A stretch of 64,000 nt of DNA from an uncultured Bacilli bacterium (GCA_958413985.1 CATYVZ010000008.1:7879-71878), one strand, 5' to 3'. Positions 34,151 through 43,036 are shown, counted from the first letter of the stretch. Notes: generated from the letters alone by a model not told the origin. Numbers and translations are program-made.

Positions 34151-34178
34151 AACCCTTTAAATATTTAAAGGGTTGTTT
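34151..34178 (+). terminator. Terminator at the end of the Tad/T4SS locus
   Basis: AACCCTTTAAA (34151-34161) pairs with TTTAAAGGGTT (34164-34174) and is followed by GTTTTA. It follows the VirD4 stop directly. The stretch from here to 34357 contains nothing else I can name. Confidence 0.85.
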
Positions 34179-34357
34179 TATATAAGCAAGCTTGGCGGCA
34201 CCCATCATAAATTGTCTTTAAAACAATAGTCATTTTCTAACATATGAATAAAATTATTTATAAGAAGATACAATCAAAAACTTATTTTTCATTTTGTTCT
34301 AGATATATAACCTTTATCGATTAATACCTATCACATATAATGTTGTAGGGTGGTTAT

Positions 34358-34645
34358 ATGGTAATGAATATCACAGTAAAAGAATTACTAGCCAAAGGTG
34401 ACATCAATATAATTGATATTCGTAGTGTAGAGAAATATAATGATAATCATATTCCTAGAGCTAAAAATATCCCCATGCTTCTTTTGTTAAGCGATCCAGG
34501 TAAATACATAAATAAAAATGAAGAATACTATATATATTGCCAGTATGGAAAAAGTAGCCTTAAAGTATGCCGGATCCTAGCTAGCAAGGGATATAAAGTT
34601 TATAATGTAGTGCGTGGTTATGAGGGATGGTTATTAGAAAAATAA
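34358..34645 (+). CDS. Rhodanese-like domain protein
   Basis: 95 aa, a single rhodanese domain. INIIDIRSVEKYNDNHIPRAKNIPM is the CH2A-type start, and YIYCQYGKSSLKVCRIL contains the active-site loop with Cys68 or so (CQYGKSS), followed by VRGYEGWLLEK. It probably carries persulfide sulfur in the cytoplasm. AGGGTGG lies before ATG 34358; ATG 34364 is an alternative start. It forms a single-gene unit. Confidence 0.9.
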   Translation: MVMNITVKELLAKGDINIIDIRSVEKYNDNHIPRAKNIPMLLLLSDPGKYINKNEEYYIYCQYGKSSLKVCRILASKGYKVYNVVRGYEGWLLEK

Positions 34646-34667
34646 AACTGCATATAGCAGTTTTTGT
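34645..34667 (+). terminator. Terminator of rhodanese gene
   Basis: AAACTGC (34645-34651) pairs with GCAGTTT (34657-34663), then TT. Confidence 0.8.
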
Positions 34668-34696
34668 TTGACCTTTATTAGCTGATATAGTATAAT
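34668..34696 (+). promoter_or_regulatory. rmuC promoter
   Basis: TTGACC (34668-34673) and TATAAT (34691-34696), 17-bp spacing. Confidence 0.75.
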
Positions 34697-34713
34697 TAAA
34701 CTGGTGAATTACT

Positions 34714-35778
34714 ATGGAATATATCATAATAGGATTGTTAATAATAATATTAGTTATCAGTATTTTTTCATTAACCAAAAACATCAATGAATCACACATT
34801 ACAGAAAGACTTGGAAAATTAGAAACTAATGTAGTAAAAGAGATCGGCGAATTTAAATCATCATTTAGTCGCGATTTAGGTAATGATTTTGAAAGATTAA
34901 ATGAAAAGTTAGATAATAAATTAACTCTAATCAACAATAAAGTTAATGAAAGACTCGATGAAAATTTTGAAAAGACAAATAAGACATTTACCAATGTGTT
35001 AGAAAGATTATCAAAAATTGATGAAGCACAAAAGAAAATAGATAATTTATCAAATGATATTATATCTTTACAGAGTGTTTTAACAGACAAAAAAACAAGA
35101 GGTGTCTTTGGTGAAGTAAATTTAAAAAACATTATGTATAATATCTTTGGCGAAAATGACAAAATATATCAAATGCAATATAAGTTTAACAACGATACTA
35201 TTGCTGATTGCGTTTTGTTCGCCCCTATGCCACTAGGTTTAATTGCGATCGATTCAAAATTTCCATTAGAGCATTATCAAGCTATGGTAGATAAAAAAAA
35301 TGATCTTACAGTAAGAGAACAAGCGGAAAAATTATTTAGAAGTGATATGAAAAAACATATTGATGCCATTGCTAGTAAATATATAATCGATGGCGTAACT
35401 AGTGATCAAGCGATACTTTTTTTGCCAGCTGAAGCTATATTTGCTGAGGTTAATGCATATCATAGTGATATAATAGAATATGCATACAAAAAAAGAGTAT
35501 GGTTAACTAGCCCTACAACATTAATAAGTACCTTGACGACGATTCAAATAATCATGAAAAATATCGAAAGAGATAAATATACGACAGTCATTCATAACGA
35601 ACTTAAACTTTTAAGTACAGAGTTCAATCGTTATAAAGAAAGATGGGATCGTTTATATAAGAATATTGAAACAGTAAGTAGGGATGTTAAAGATATTCAT
35701 ACAACAACAGATAAAATTACTAAAAGATTTAATACAATTAATCAAGTAGAAATGGATGGATTAGATGAAATTGAATAA
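34714..35778 (+). CDS. rmuC: DNA recombination protein RmuC
   Basis: 354 aa: an N-terminal span (about 2-20), a long coiled coil (about 28-125) and the RmuC nuclease-like domain with VFGEVNLKNIMYNIFGE, LIAIDSKFPLEHYQAM and DQAILFLPAEAIFAEV. RmuC limits recombination between inverted repeats; the domain resembles PD-(D/E)XK nucleases (Asp/Lys of AIDSKFP). GGTGA precedes the start. It overlaps the next gene by 14 bp. Confidence 0.93.
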   Translation: MEYIIIGLLIIILVISIFSLTKNINESHITERLGKLETNVVKEIGEFKSSFSRDLGNDFERLNEKLDNKLTLINNKVNERLDENFEKTNKTFTNVLERLSKIDEAQKKIDNLSNDIISLQSVLTDKKTRGVFGEVNLKNIMYNIFGENDKIYQMQYKFNNDTIADCVLFAPMPLGLIAIDSKFPLEHYQAMVDKKNDLTVREQAEKLFRSDMKKHIDAIASKYIIDGVTSDQAILFLPAEAIFAEVNAYHSDIIEYAYKKRVWLTSPTTLISTLTTIQIIMKNIERDKYTTVIHNELKLLSTEFNRYKERWDRLYKNIETVSRDVKDIHTTTDKITKRFNTINQVEMDGLDEIE

Positions 35779-36328
35779 AATAAATGCTGTAATAGCTTTT
35801 GTTTTATGTTGTTTAGTAGTATTCTTCTCTATATTTTATAAAGACATTACATTATTATTATTTTGTATATATTTAGTTTTTCCTTTTGTTTTTAAGATAA
35901 AGCCAGTTATTACTTTATTGTATTTAATATTTGGCTTTATAGCTATTTTCTTAGGATCACAACTACATCTATACAAAATAACTAGTTGGTTCGATGCTAT
36001 GACACACTTCATTTGGGGCATGTTGTCAGGGCTTTTTGGTCTATTTATTTTAAAGAAACTAAAGATGTTTGAACAAAAGAATGTCATTTTTAATGTTCTA
36101 TTTGTCTTTCTTTTTTCTTTAGCAACTTCAGGTTTATGGGAAATATTTGAATTTACTATTGATAGTCTATTAGGTGCGGATATGCAAAGACGAGCGACTG
36201 GTGTTTACGATACGATGAAAGATATTATTGTTACCTTGTTTGGTAATGTCTTGTTTATCTTAAGTTTTTGTTTTGAATATAAGGAGAATAAAGAACTTTT
36301 AATTAAGAAGTTTATGAAAAAGATTTAG
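35765..36328 (+). CDS. Membrane protein, DUF2238-like
   Basis: 187 aa with five or six spans. SWFDAMTHFIWGMLSGL and LWEIFEFTIDSLLGADMQRRATGVYDTMKDIIVTLFGN carry the conserved acidic, His and Trp-Glu pattern of DUF2238/YjdF-type proteins, whose function is unknown. The start lies within the end of rmuC, which couples their translation. Confidence 0.75.
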   Translation: MKLNKINAVIAFVLCCLVVFFSIFYKDITLLLFCIYLVFPFVFKIKPVITLLYLIFGFIAIFLGSQLHLYKITSWFDAMTHFIWGMLSGLFGLFILKKLKMFEQKNVIFNVLFVFLFSLATSGLWEIFEFTIDSLLGADMQRRATGVYDTMKDIIVTLFGNVLFILSFCFEYKENKELLIKKFMKKI

Positions 36329-36337
36329 GTGGTTTGA

Positions 36338-37066
36338 ATGGATAACATGGAAAAAGAAGCTTTAAAAACGATTTGGGATTATATGTTTTTAAAGCAAAAA
36401 ATAACAAAATGTGATTTGATAATTGGTTGTGGTTGCTACGATAAGCAAATTCCTGTTCTTTGTGCAGAACTGTTAAAAAAAGGATATGCGTCAAAGATTA
36501 TTTTTACTGGAGGTTTAGGCAAAATTACTCAAAATGTTTTTACTAAATCCGAGGCTGAAACTTATAAGGATATTGCGATTGCTTGTGGTGTTGAAGCTGA
36601 AAAAATTTTAATTGAAAATAAATCTACTAATACAGGTGACAATTTTAAATTTTCAGCGAAATTGATTGCGGAAAATCAACTTAAGGCTGACAAAGTTTTG
36701 ATTGTTCATCGTGGTATTTATCAAAGACGAACTTTAAATGTGGCGAAAACAGTTTTGAAAAATAGTGAAGTTTTTATTACTGCTCCGCCTGTAACTTTTG
36801 ACGAATTTGTTACATTTCTTGAAAATAGTCCTGAAGATGAAGTTGAACGTTCAATTGCAGTTATCGTCGGTAATATCCAAAGATTGATAATTTATCCACA
36901 ATTTGGATGGCAGACAGAAGAACAAATTCCTATCAATGTATTGAAAGCTTATGAATTTTTGAAAAGTGTAGGTTACGATCAATATATTTATAAAAAAGAA
37001 GATATAAAAAAACTTATTAAAAAACATGGACTAGAAAAAGGCAAAGAACCTAATTATTTTAATTGA
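36338..37066 (+). CDS. YdcF-like DUF218 domain protein
   Basis: 242 aa. CDLIIGCGCYDKQIPVLCAELLKKGYASKIIFTGG, KSEAETYKDIAIACGV and ENKSTNTGDNFKFSAKLI are the three conserved blocks of the DUF218 (ElyC/SanA/YdcF) fold. The soluble, span-less form resembles E. coli YdcF, which binds SAM; the enzymatic role is unknown. Nine bp after the upstream gene, with GGTGG as ribosome site. Confidence 0.88.
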   Translation: MDNMEKEALKTIWDYMFLKQKITKCDLIIGCGCYDKQIPVLCAELLKKGYASKIIFTGGLGKITQNVFTKSEAETYKDIAIACGVEAEKILIENKSTNTGDNFKFSAKLIAENQLKADKVLIVHRGIYQRRTLNVAKTVLKNSEVFITAPPVTFDEFVTFLENSPEDEVERSIAVIVGNIQRLIIYPQFGWQTEEQIPINVLKAYEFLKSVGYDQYIYKKEDIKKLIKKHGLEKGKEPNYFN

Positions 37067-37082
37067 TGTAATGGAGGAATTT

Positions 37083-39191
37083 ATGTTGGAAGATAAGATA
37101 TTAGAAATATTAAAAAATGTAGATAAAGCATTATCTGTTTATGAAATAAATGATGCTTTAGGATTAACAACTGTCGATGAATTAAAAGAACTATTAAAAA
37201 CTTTGAATGGAATGGAAGACAATTTAAAAATTTATCGCACTAATAAAAATAGATATCTATTATTTTCCAATAGTCATTTAAAGCTAGGAACGATGATCGC
37301 TAATAAAAAAGGTTATGGCTTTGTCGATATCGAAGGCGATCAAGATGTTTTTATTCCGCCCAATAATATCAATGGCGCAATTCATGGTGATAGGGTAATC
37401 GTTGAGATAACGTCGCCTAAAGGAATCGATTTAGAAGGGCGAATTGTCAAGATAGTCGATCGTAAATTTAAACAGATGGTTGGTGAAATTTATTATAAAA
37501 AAAATCAACCTTATTTAAAATTGGACGATGAACGTATCAATATTACTATCGAAATAGATAAGAAAAATACCAAAGGTGCGATGCCAGGACACAAGGTTTT
37601 AGTTAAAATCACTAACAAATTAAAAGATAATAACTATAAAGGTGAAGTAGTAAAAATTTTAGGTCATAAAAATGATCCTGGAGTCGATATATTATCGATT
37701 ACAAATGAAATGGGCATTCCTGATACATTTAGCGAGAATGTCATGAACGAATTAGATAATATACCTGATGAAGTATTGCCTAGCCAATTAACTGATCGAG
37801 TCGACTTAAGAGATGAAATAATCTTTACTATCGATGGCGATGATACTAAAGATATCGATGATGCTATTAGTATTGAAAAGATCGCCGATAATTATAAATT
37901 GGGTGTTCATATTGCCGATGTTAGCTATTATGTTAGACCTAATACCGCATTAGATAGCGAAGCATTTGAACGTGGGACAAGTGTCTATTTAGCCGATAGA
38001 GTAATTCCGATGTTACCTCATAAACTGTCAAATGGTATTTGTTCCTTAAATCCTAATGTTGATCGATTAGCGATCTCCTGCATTATGGAAATAGATAAAA
38101 ATGGTAATGTAGTTAATTATGATATTTTAAAGACAGTTATCAGATCCAAAATTCAGATGACTTATAAAAAAGTTAATCAAGTTTTAGAAGATAATGTTAT
38201 TCCTGAAGGTTATGAAGAATACGTTGACAAATTAAAAATGATGGCTGATCTAGCTAAGATTCTTCGTCAAAATAAAGAAAATAGAGGTTATATTGATTTT
38301 GATATCGATGAATCAAAAATCATCGTCGATGATAAGGGGAAGGTTATCGATATAACATTACGCAATAGAGGTACCGGTGAAAAGTTAATCGAAGATTTTA
38401 TGATTGCAGCCAATGAAACAGTTGCTAGTCATATTTATTACATGCAATTACCTTTTATTTATCGAGTTCATGGTCAACCTGATGAAGACAAAATAAATAA
38501 TTTCATGAGATTTTTAAATATTTTAGGCTATAAAGTTAAAGAAGATATAAAAAAACTTTCTCCTAAGACTATGCAGAATATTTTAAAGCAATTAAAGGAC
38601 AAAAAAGAATTTCATTTATTATCAGCTTTACTTTTAAGAAGTATGCAAAAGGCAATCTATGACACTAATAACATTGGTCATTTTGGAATTGCAAGTAAAT
38701 GCTATACTCATTTTACCTCACCGATTAGAAGGTATCCCGATACGACGGTTCATAGATTATTACATACATATTTGTTTGATAATAATATAAATAGCGATAT
38801 AATTGATTATTATGAAAGGGAACTACCTTTTGTAGCAGAACATACATCTAATACTGAACGAAGAAGTATTGAATGTGAAAGAGCGGTCGACGATATGAAA
38901 AAAGCAGAATATATGATGGATCATATCGGCGAAGAATTCACCGGTATTATTAGTTCAGTTATGAATTTTGGAATGTTTGTCGAATTACCTAATCTAGTTG
39001 AAGGATTAGTGCGATTGGATAGTTTAAAAGGTGACTATTATACTTATGATGAGACTACATTCACTATCCGTGGCAATAAAGATAAAAGGGGTTATAGATT
39101 AGGGGATAGTGTTAAAGTAAGAGTAATTGCTGCTGATAAGGAAAAAAGGACAATCGATTTTGAGGTGATTAAAGATGGAAATTCAAAATAG
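37083..39191 (+). CDS. rnr: Ribonuclease R
   Basis: 702 aa from ATG 37083; the ATG at 37071 is part of the GGAGG ribosome site. Order: winged helix (1-65), cold-shock domains, RNB catalytic domain with ITFTIDGDDTKDIDDAISIE-like DxDDAxD Asp cluster (about 250-262), and C-terminal S1 domain (about 625-698). It degrades structured RNA 3' to 5' and works with SmpB and tmRNA in removing stalled mRNAs. The next two genes are smpB and ssrA, a classic functional cluster. Confidence 0.97.
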   Translation: MLEDKILEILKNVDKALSVYEINDALGLTTVDELKELLKTLNGMEDNLKIYRTNKNRYLLFSNSHLKLGTMIANKKGYGFVDIEGDQDVFIPPNNINGAIHGDRVIVEITSPKGIDLEGRIVKIVDRKFKQMVGEIYYKKNQPYLKLDDERINITIEIDKKNTKGAMPGHKVLVKITNKLKDNNYKGEVVKILGHKNDPGVDILSITNEMGIPDTFSENVMNELDNIPDEVLPSQLTDRVDLRDEIIFTIDGDDTKDIDDAISIEKIADNYKLGVHIADVSYYVRPNTALDSEAFERGTSVYLADRVIPMLPHKLSNGICSLNPNVDRLAISCIMEIDKNGNVVNYDILKTVIRSKIQMTYKKVNQVLEDNVIPEGYEEYVDKLKMMADLAKILRQNKENRGYIDFDIDESKIIVDDKGKVIDITLRNRGTGEKLIEDFMIAANETVASHIYYMQLPFIYRVHGQPDEDKINNFMRFLNILGYKVKEDIKKLSPKTMQNILKQLKDKKEFHLLSALLLRSMQKAIYDTNNIGHFGIASKCYTHFTSPIRRYPDTTVHRLLHTYLFDNNINSDIIDYYERELPFVAEHTSNTERRSIECERAVDDMKKAEYMMDHIGEEFTGIISSVMNFGMFVELPNLVEGLVRLDSLKGDYYTYDETTFTIRGNKDKRGYRLGDSVKVRVIAADKEKRTIDFEVIKDGNSK

Positions 39192-39612
39192 AAAAGTCAA
39201 CTTTGATTATGAAATAGTTGAAACATTTGAAACAGGAATCGTTTTAACTGGAACTGAGATCAAATCAATTCGACAAGGACAGGCTAATTTAAAAGATAGT
39301 TATGCTATTATTAGAAATAGTGAAATATATTTATTAAATATGCATATTAGTAAGTATGATCAAGGAAATATCTTTAATCATGATGAAACTAGAACGAGAA
39401 AACTATTGATGCATAAAAAAGAAATATTAAAACTAAAAGATAAACTAGATTTAGAAGGTTTTACTTTGGTTCCTATCAAGCTATATTTTAAAGGTAGTAA
39501 AGCTAAAATTTTATTAGGTCTAGCTAAGGGTAAAAAAAATTATGATAAAAGAGAGGCAATTAAGAAAAAAGATGTAACAAGACAAATGGCTAAAGATCTT
39601 AAGAATTATTAA
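39175..39612 (+). CDS. smpB: SsrA-binding protein SmpB
   Basis: 145 aa, the usual length. FDYEIVETFETGIVLTGTEIKSIRQGQANLKDSYA is the family's N-terminal core, and the C-terminal basic tail KKKDVTRQMAKDLK enters the ribosomal mRNA channel. It binds tmRNA and brings it to stalled ribosomes. It overlaps the end of rnr by 17 bp and is followed by ssrA. Confidence 0.97.
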   Translation: MEIQNRKVNFDYEIVETFETGIVLTGTEIKSIRQGQANLKDSYAIIRNSEIYLLNMHISKYDQGNIFNHDETRTRKLLMHKKEILKLKDKLDLEGFTLVPIKLYFKGSKAKILLGLAKGKKNYDKREAIKKKDVTRQMAKDLKNY

Positions 39613-39634
39613 TTTTTGACGAGAAAAATTTGTA

Positions 39635-39663
39635 TTTACAAAAAGTTAAAAATGTGGTATTAT
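39635..39663 (+). promoter_or_regulatory. ssrA promoter
   Basis: TTTACA (39635-39640) and TATTAT (39658-39663) with 17-bp spacing, ending 11 bp before the tmRNA 5' end. Confidence 0.75.
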
Positions 39664-39674
39664 ATATACCACAT

Positions 39675-40018
39675 GGGGTCGTCTAGTTTCGACGGAAACA
39701 CTATTTTTAAAGGGCAAGTCGTCAAGGTATGACGTTATAATCCAAATTAAAAATAACTGGAAACAGAAATCAATTAGCTTTCGCTTAATAATTTAGAAGG
39801 CTGCTTCTTTATTTCTTTACTTACGAGAAATAAAAGAGGCTCGATTAGTGAGTTATATCGATAGTTTTTTTTCTAGGATTATCGATGAATTTAATAGAAA
39901 TTACTGAGTGAAATTTTGATAGTTTATTATCACTTAGGACAACAACAAATTATCTAAACTTGTAGAACTTTAATCTTGGTATTTTCGGACAGGGGTGCGA
40001 TTCCCCTCGACTCCACCA
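39675..40018 (+). ncRNA. ssrA: tmRNA
   Basis: The tRNA-like part is complete: GGGGTCG (39675-39681) pairs with CGACTCC (40008-40014), then ACCA; the T arm is AGGGG-TGCGATT-CCCCT. An internal frame ends NQLAFA followed by TAATAA (39786-39791). The frame is open from AAA at 39744, but the exact resume codon is uncertain. The -AFA end is like that of Mollicutes tags. The mRNA-like part is followed by pseudoknot-forming sequences. Confidence 0.95.
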
Positions 40019-40033
40019 ATTAGTAATTAGTTG

Positions 40034-40058
40034 CTAACTATAATAGTTAGTAATTTTT
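40034..40058 (+). terminator. tmRNA terminator
   Basis: CTAACTA (40034-40040) pairs with TAGTTAG (40044-40050), then TAATTTTT. Confidence 0.75.
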
Positions 40059-40120
40059 ATTTATCTAAAATTTGATACAATCTTTCAAAATAGAAATTGT
40101 CTTGCTAAAAATTTAAATGA

Positions 40121-40149
40121 TTGATTTTCTTTAAAAATTATGTTATATT
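40121..40149 (+). promoter_or_regulatory. Promoter of the antitoxin RNA
   Basis: TTGATT (40121-40126) and TATATT (40144-40149), 17-bp spacing, pointing at the antisense RNA at about 40156. Confidence 0.65.
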
Positions 40150-40155
40150 AAATAT

Positions 40156-40270
40156 GTCAGGGAAACTTGCATATAATAAAAAAGAATACATTTGATTGTT
40201 GCAAATCAAATGCATTCCCTTGTTGGATATGGCATCTGAAATCACATTGTTGTGAAATCAGATGCTTTTA
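40156..40270 (+). ncRNA. Probable type I antitoxin RNA
   Basis: The transcript expected from the 40121 promoter has a first hairpin (CATTTGATT 40189-40197 with AATCAAATG 40204-40212) and ends in GCATCTGA...TCAGATGC (40232-40265) plus TTTTATT, a good terminator that also serves the - strand toxin gene. Two segments (TCAAATG near 40206 and GCATCTGA at 40233) recur on the same strand at about 40385-40410, that is, in the toxin mRNA 5' region. The two RNAs can therefore pair at both ends, as in par/Fst loci. Confidence 0.6.
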
Positions 40271-40348
40271 TTATTTAAATAGTAAGGTGATTACTACAAA
40301 AAATAATAGTAGAATTATAATAAATAGAGAAAATTTTCTTTTTGTCAT
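40271..40348 (-). CDS. Small hydrophobic toxin-like peptide (type I TA)
   Basis: 25 aa: basic MTKRKF start, a single membrane helix rich in Ile, Leu, Phe and Val, and a final Lys. GGTGG lies six bases before ATG 40348. An extended -10 (TGGCATAAT) with TTACTT 17 bp upstream can be read on the - strand near 40426. The gene converges on the + strand RNA and shares its terminator. This layout is that of Fst/par-like type I toxins; the peptide sequence itself matches no toxin I know. Confidence 0.6.
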   Translation of the reverse strand: MTKRKFSLFIIILLLFFVVITLLFK

Positions 40349-40600
40349 AATTAACCACCAACTTTCTTAAAGAAGAAAGGGAAAGCATCTGATATTTTCA
40401 AATGTATCCAAAAAATATTATGCCAAACAATACGATTTCAAGTAATACTTACTATTTTTTCTAATACTTTGAAAATACAGAATAAAATCATTACTGGTAA
40501 TTTGTTGTAATAATCACCTAACTTAATAAAATAAAAAAGAAATCATATAAATTAGAGTAGCAAACTCAAATATTAATGATTTTCTTTTTTTGAATATAAA
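40349..40600. other. Toxin leader and spacer
   Basis: It contains the toxin mRNA leader with the two direct repeats (about 40385-40410) and the presumed promoter near 40426-40450. The rest to the Fic gene is AT-rich with no coding sign. Confidence 0.4.
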
Positions 40601-41212
40601 TTATTGTTTATCTAGTTGTTCTATTGAATAAGTGTTATAACCCTCATATTGATAGCTTATATCAATACCTTTCATATAGACAATTCTATCATTGACTTTA
40701 TCTGTTAGTGCTGATTCAAGTAACAATCTAATTTCGATATCTTTTACTGGGCTTCTTTCCATAGCAAGCAAATATGCTTCTTTATCAACTTTACTCCAAT
40801 CAATAACTTTTCCTATTTCTTTCTTTAATATCATATCGAGCCAAATACGAGTACTTCTTCCATTCCCTTCTCTAAAAGGATGGGCAATGTTCATTTCAAC
40901 ATATTTCTTTATGATGTTTTCAAAATTATCTTGCGGCATTGCATCAATCTTAGATAAAACTTCTTCTAAATACATTACAGAAGCAAATCTAAAATTACCT
41001 TTAGCAATATTTTCATTCCTTATACTACCTGCAAAATCGTAAATATCAGAAAATAAATACTCATGTATTTTAGCTAGGCCATTAAATGTTCCAATTTCAA
41101 ATTCATTAATTTTATTTGTATCAAACAATTCTAATGCTTTTATTTTCGTTATACGTTCTTCTTCGTTTGCGAGTAAAATTTCACTAGTAATTCCAAGTTT
41201 ATTAGTCAACAT
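40601..41212 (-). CDS. Fic/DOC family protein (probable class III AMPylator)
   Basis: 203 aa from ATG 41212 (GAGGTG upstream; the GTG at 41221 lies inside it). The full catalytic motif HPFREGNGRSTR begins at His111, and the beta-flap region is GNFRFAS. Fic enzymes transfer AMP or related groups to target proteins. The C-terminal TYSIEQ (194-199) resembles the inhibitory helix SFAIEN-type motif of class III Fic proteins such as NmFic, in which a Glu blocks ATP binding and no separate antitoxin is needed; none is encoded nearby. Located in the accessory patch after ssrA. Confidence 0.93.
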   Translation of the reverse strand: MLTNKLGITSEILLANEEERITKIKALELFDTNKINEFEIGTFNGLAKIHEYLFSDIYDFAGSIRNENIAKGNFRFASVMYLEEVLSKIDAMPQDNFENIIKKYVEMNIAHPFREGNGRSTRIWLDMILKKEIGKVIDWSKVDKEAYLLAMERSPVKDIEIRLLLESALTDKVNDRIVYMKGIDISYQYEGYNTYSIEQLDKQ

Positions 41213-41443
41213 TATAATCACCTCGTTTAATACATATATTATACCATATTAACAGGTAAATACATAATTAAAAAACCATAAAATTGTAACACTACAAAAT
41301 AGCCTAATAATAATTAATAATTATATTGACTTTATGTTTTAATAATGTTAAAATAATATTTATATTTCGATAAACGTTTATTTTATTCTTTTTTATATAA
41401 TAATCGATTTTTAGAAATAATAATTATATGAGGAGGAATAAAG

Positions 41444-41659
41444 ATGAACACTGGAATTGTAAAATTATTCAAAGACGATAAAGGTTATGGATTTATTACA
41501 GATAGCAAAACTCAAAAAGACATATTTGTCCATTTTTCCGCATTACAGGGTGACGGTTTTAAAACCCTTAAAGCAGGACAGACAGTTTCTTATGATGTTG
41601 AAAAAGATCCAAAGAATACTGATAAGTCAAGAGCTGTTAATGTTGTAGTTATAAAATAA
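41444..41659 (+). CDS. csp: Cold-shock protein
   Basis: 71 aa, a single cold-shock domain. RNP1 is KGYGFI (13-18) and RNP2 is DIFVHF. It binds single-stranded RNA or DNA as an RNA chaperone. GAGGAGG lies before the ATG, and the untranslated leader may be long (region 41270-41443 has no gene), which is common for csp mRNAs. Confidence 0.96.
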   Translation: MNTGIVKLFKDDKGYGFITDSKTQKDIFVHFSALQGDGFKTLKAGQTVSYDVEKDPKNTDKSRAVNVVVIK

Positions 41660-41700
41660 AACATAAACCAAGATTAAAAAGTTGAACAATTTAATTATTT

Positions 41701-41740
41701 AAGGATTGTAACCTATGATTAGGTAACAGTCCTTTTATTT
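41701..41740 (+). terminator. csp terminator
   Basis: AAGGA-TTGTAACCTA (41701-41715) pairs, with small interruptions, with TAGGTAACAGTCCTT (41720-41734), followed by TTATTT. Confidence 0.75.
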
Positions 41741-41843
41741 TAAAGATTATTTAAGATGTGAAAGTAATCTACCCACAATAAAAATAAATTTTATAATTGA
41801 AACTATCAATAAAGTATTGTATACTATAATCAAGGTGATAATA

Positions 41844-42347
41844 ATGGATTATGATATTGAGAAAATAGAATTAAGCAAATTACTAAACTTAGTAAATATG
41901 AATGATGCAGATATTTCAACACCAGATAAACCAATTATTGGTACTCAATCTTTAGCTACTTGCTTTGGAGTTTTGTTATATGATGAAGACCAAAAAATTG
42001 GAATTGTGGCCCATTTTACGCATAACATTGAAGATACTATTATCAAAATATTAAAATTATTCGATTTTGATCAGGAATATAAATTTAAATATATAATATT
42101 TCCAGGATATTATTCAAAAGATCAAGACCCATATAATACCCAACCCCGTTTAGAGCATTTCTTTCAAGATTTTAAAATGGATAATTTACAGTTCATCCCA
42201 TTTGATAAGAAAGACCTATCCGATCAAGCGATATCCGAGGGCTATCTTTCTTATCAGTTTGCGTTTGATACTAGAACTGGTCAGTTTGTAACTGATAAAG
42301 TTTTGTTTGGTCAAGATTATATTGAGACATCTCAAAAAAACAGATAA
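41844..42347 (+). CDS. Unknown protein, CheD-like fold possible
   Basis: 167 aa from ATG 41844 (AAGGTGAT upstream). IGTQSLATCFGVLLYDEDQKIGIVAHFTH recalls the start of CheD-type deamidases, where a Cys (here TCFG) and a His (AHF) form the active pair; the rest is acidic and Asp/Gln-rich. No chemotaxis genes are nearby. I treat it as hypothetical with a weak CheD-like resemblance. Confidence 0.6.
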   Translation: MDYDIEKIELSKLLNLVNMNDADISTPDKPIIGTQSLATCFGVLLYDEDQKIGIVAHFTHNIEDTIIKILKLFDFDQEYKFKYIIFPGYYSKDQDPYNTQPRLEHFFQDFKMDNLQFIPFDKKDLSDQAISEGYLSYQFAFDTRTGQFVTDKVLFGQDYIETSQKNR

Positions 42348-42355
42348 AACTTTTT

Positions 42356-42384
42356 TTGACAAATACAAATCGAAATGTTATAAT
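42356..42384 (+). promoter_or_regulatory. ysxC promoter
   Basis: Consensus TTGACA (42356-42361) and TATAAT (42379-42384), 17-bp spacing. Confidence 0.8.
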
Positions 42385-42407
42385 TAAATAGCTTAAGAGG
42401 TGATTTA

Positions 42408-42989
42408 ATGAAAATTAGCTCGGTTAATTTAGAAATAAGTGCGGTTAGACGTAGTCAATATCCAACTGATAATAAACCAGAATTTCTATTAGTAGGGCGC
42501 TCTAATGTTGGCAAAAGTAGTTTTATCAATACATTGATCAATCGAAAGAACTATGCTAGAACTTCAGCTACCCCCGGCAAGACTCAAACAATTAATTTTT
42601 ATTTAGTAAATGAACAATTTTATTTAGTCGATGCTCCGGGTTATGGATATGCTGATGTTAATAAAAAGAAGCAAAAAAAATTCGGTTTGATGATGGAAGA
42701 TTATTTAACTAGCCGTGAAAACTTAAAACAGGTTTTCATGTTAGTTGATTTTAGACATAAACTATCAAATGATGACATTATGATGTATAACTTTCTCAAG
42801 TATTATAAATTACCTGTTACCATAATTGCTACTAAAGTAGATAAAATTCCTATAACTAAACAACAACAACAACGCAATGTTTTACTTGAAGATCTAGATT
42901 TAGTTATCGGTGATGAATTTATAATGTTTAGCAACATAACTAAAGTTGGTAAAGATGAAATTATGCAAAAAATAGAAAGAACAATATAA
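42408..42989 (+). CDS. ysxC: Ribosome biogenesis GTPase YsxC/EngB
   Basis: 193 aa. G1 GRSNVGKS (30-37), G3 DAPGYGYA and G4 TKVDK are all intact. It is an essential GTPase in 50S subunit assembly. It starts a run (ysxC - small unknown - der) containing two ribosome-assembly GTPases. Confidence 0.95.
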   Translation: MKISSVNLEISAVRRSQYPTDNKPEFLLVGRSNVGKSSFINTLINRKNYARTSATPGKTQTINFYLVNEQFYLVDAPGYGYADVNKKKQKKFGLMMEDYLTSRENLKQVFMLVDFRHKLSNDDIMMYNFLKYYKLPVTIIATKVDKIPITKQQQQRNVLLEDLDLVIGDEFIMFSNITKVGKDEIMQKIERTI

Positions 42990-43036
42990 CTTATTACATT
43001 TTGATAACAATTTCATAAACTATTTTAGGTGATTAA

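Noticed and set aside
34581..35162. 193-codon - strand frame
   Set aside because: It lies opposite rhodanese and rmuC, both well supported; it is a mirror frame of their coiled-coil codons.
40167..40370. 67-codon + strand frame
   Set aside because: It covers both hairpins and the antisense of the toxin gene; composition is not protein-like and the antitoxin RNA explains the transcript.
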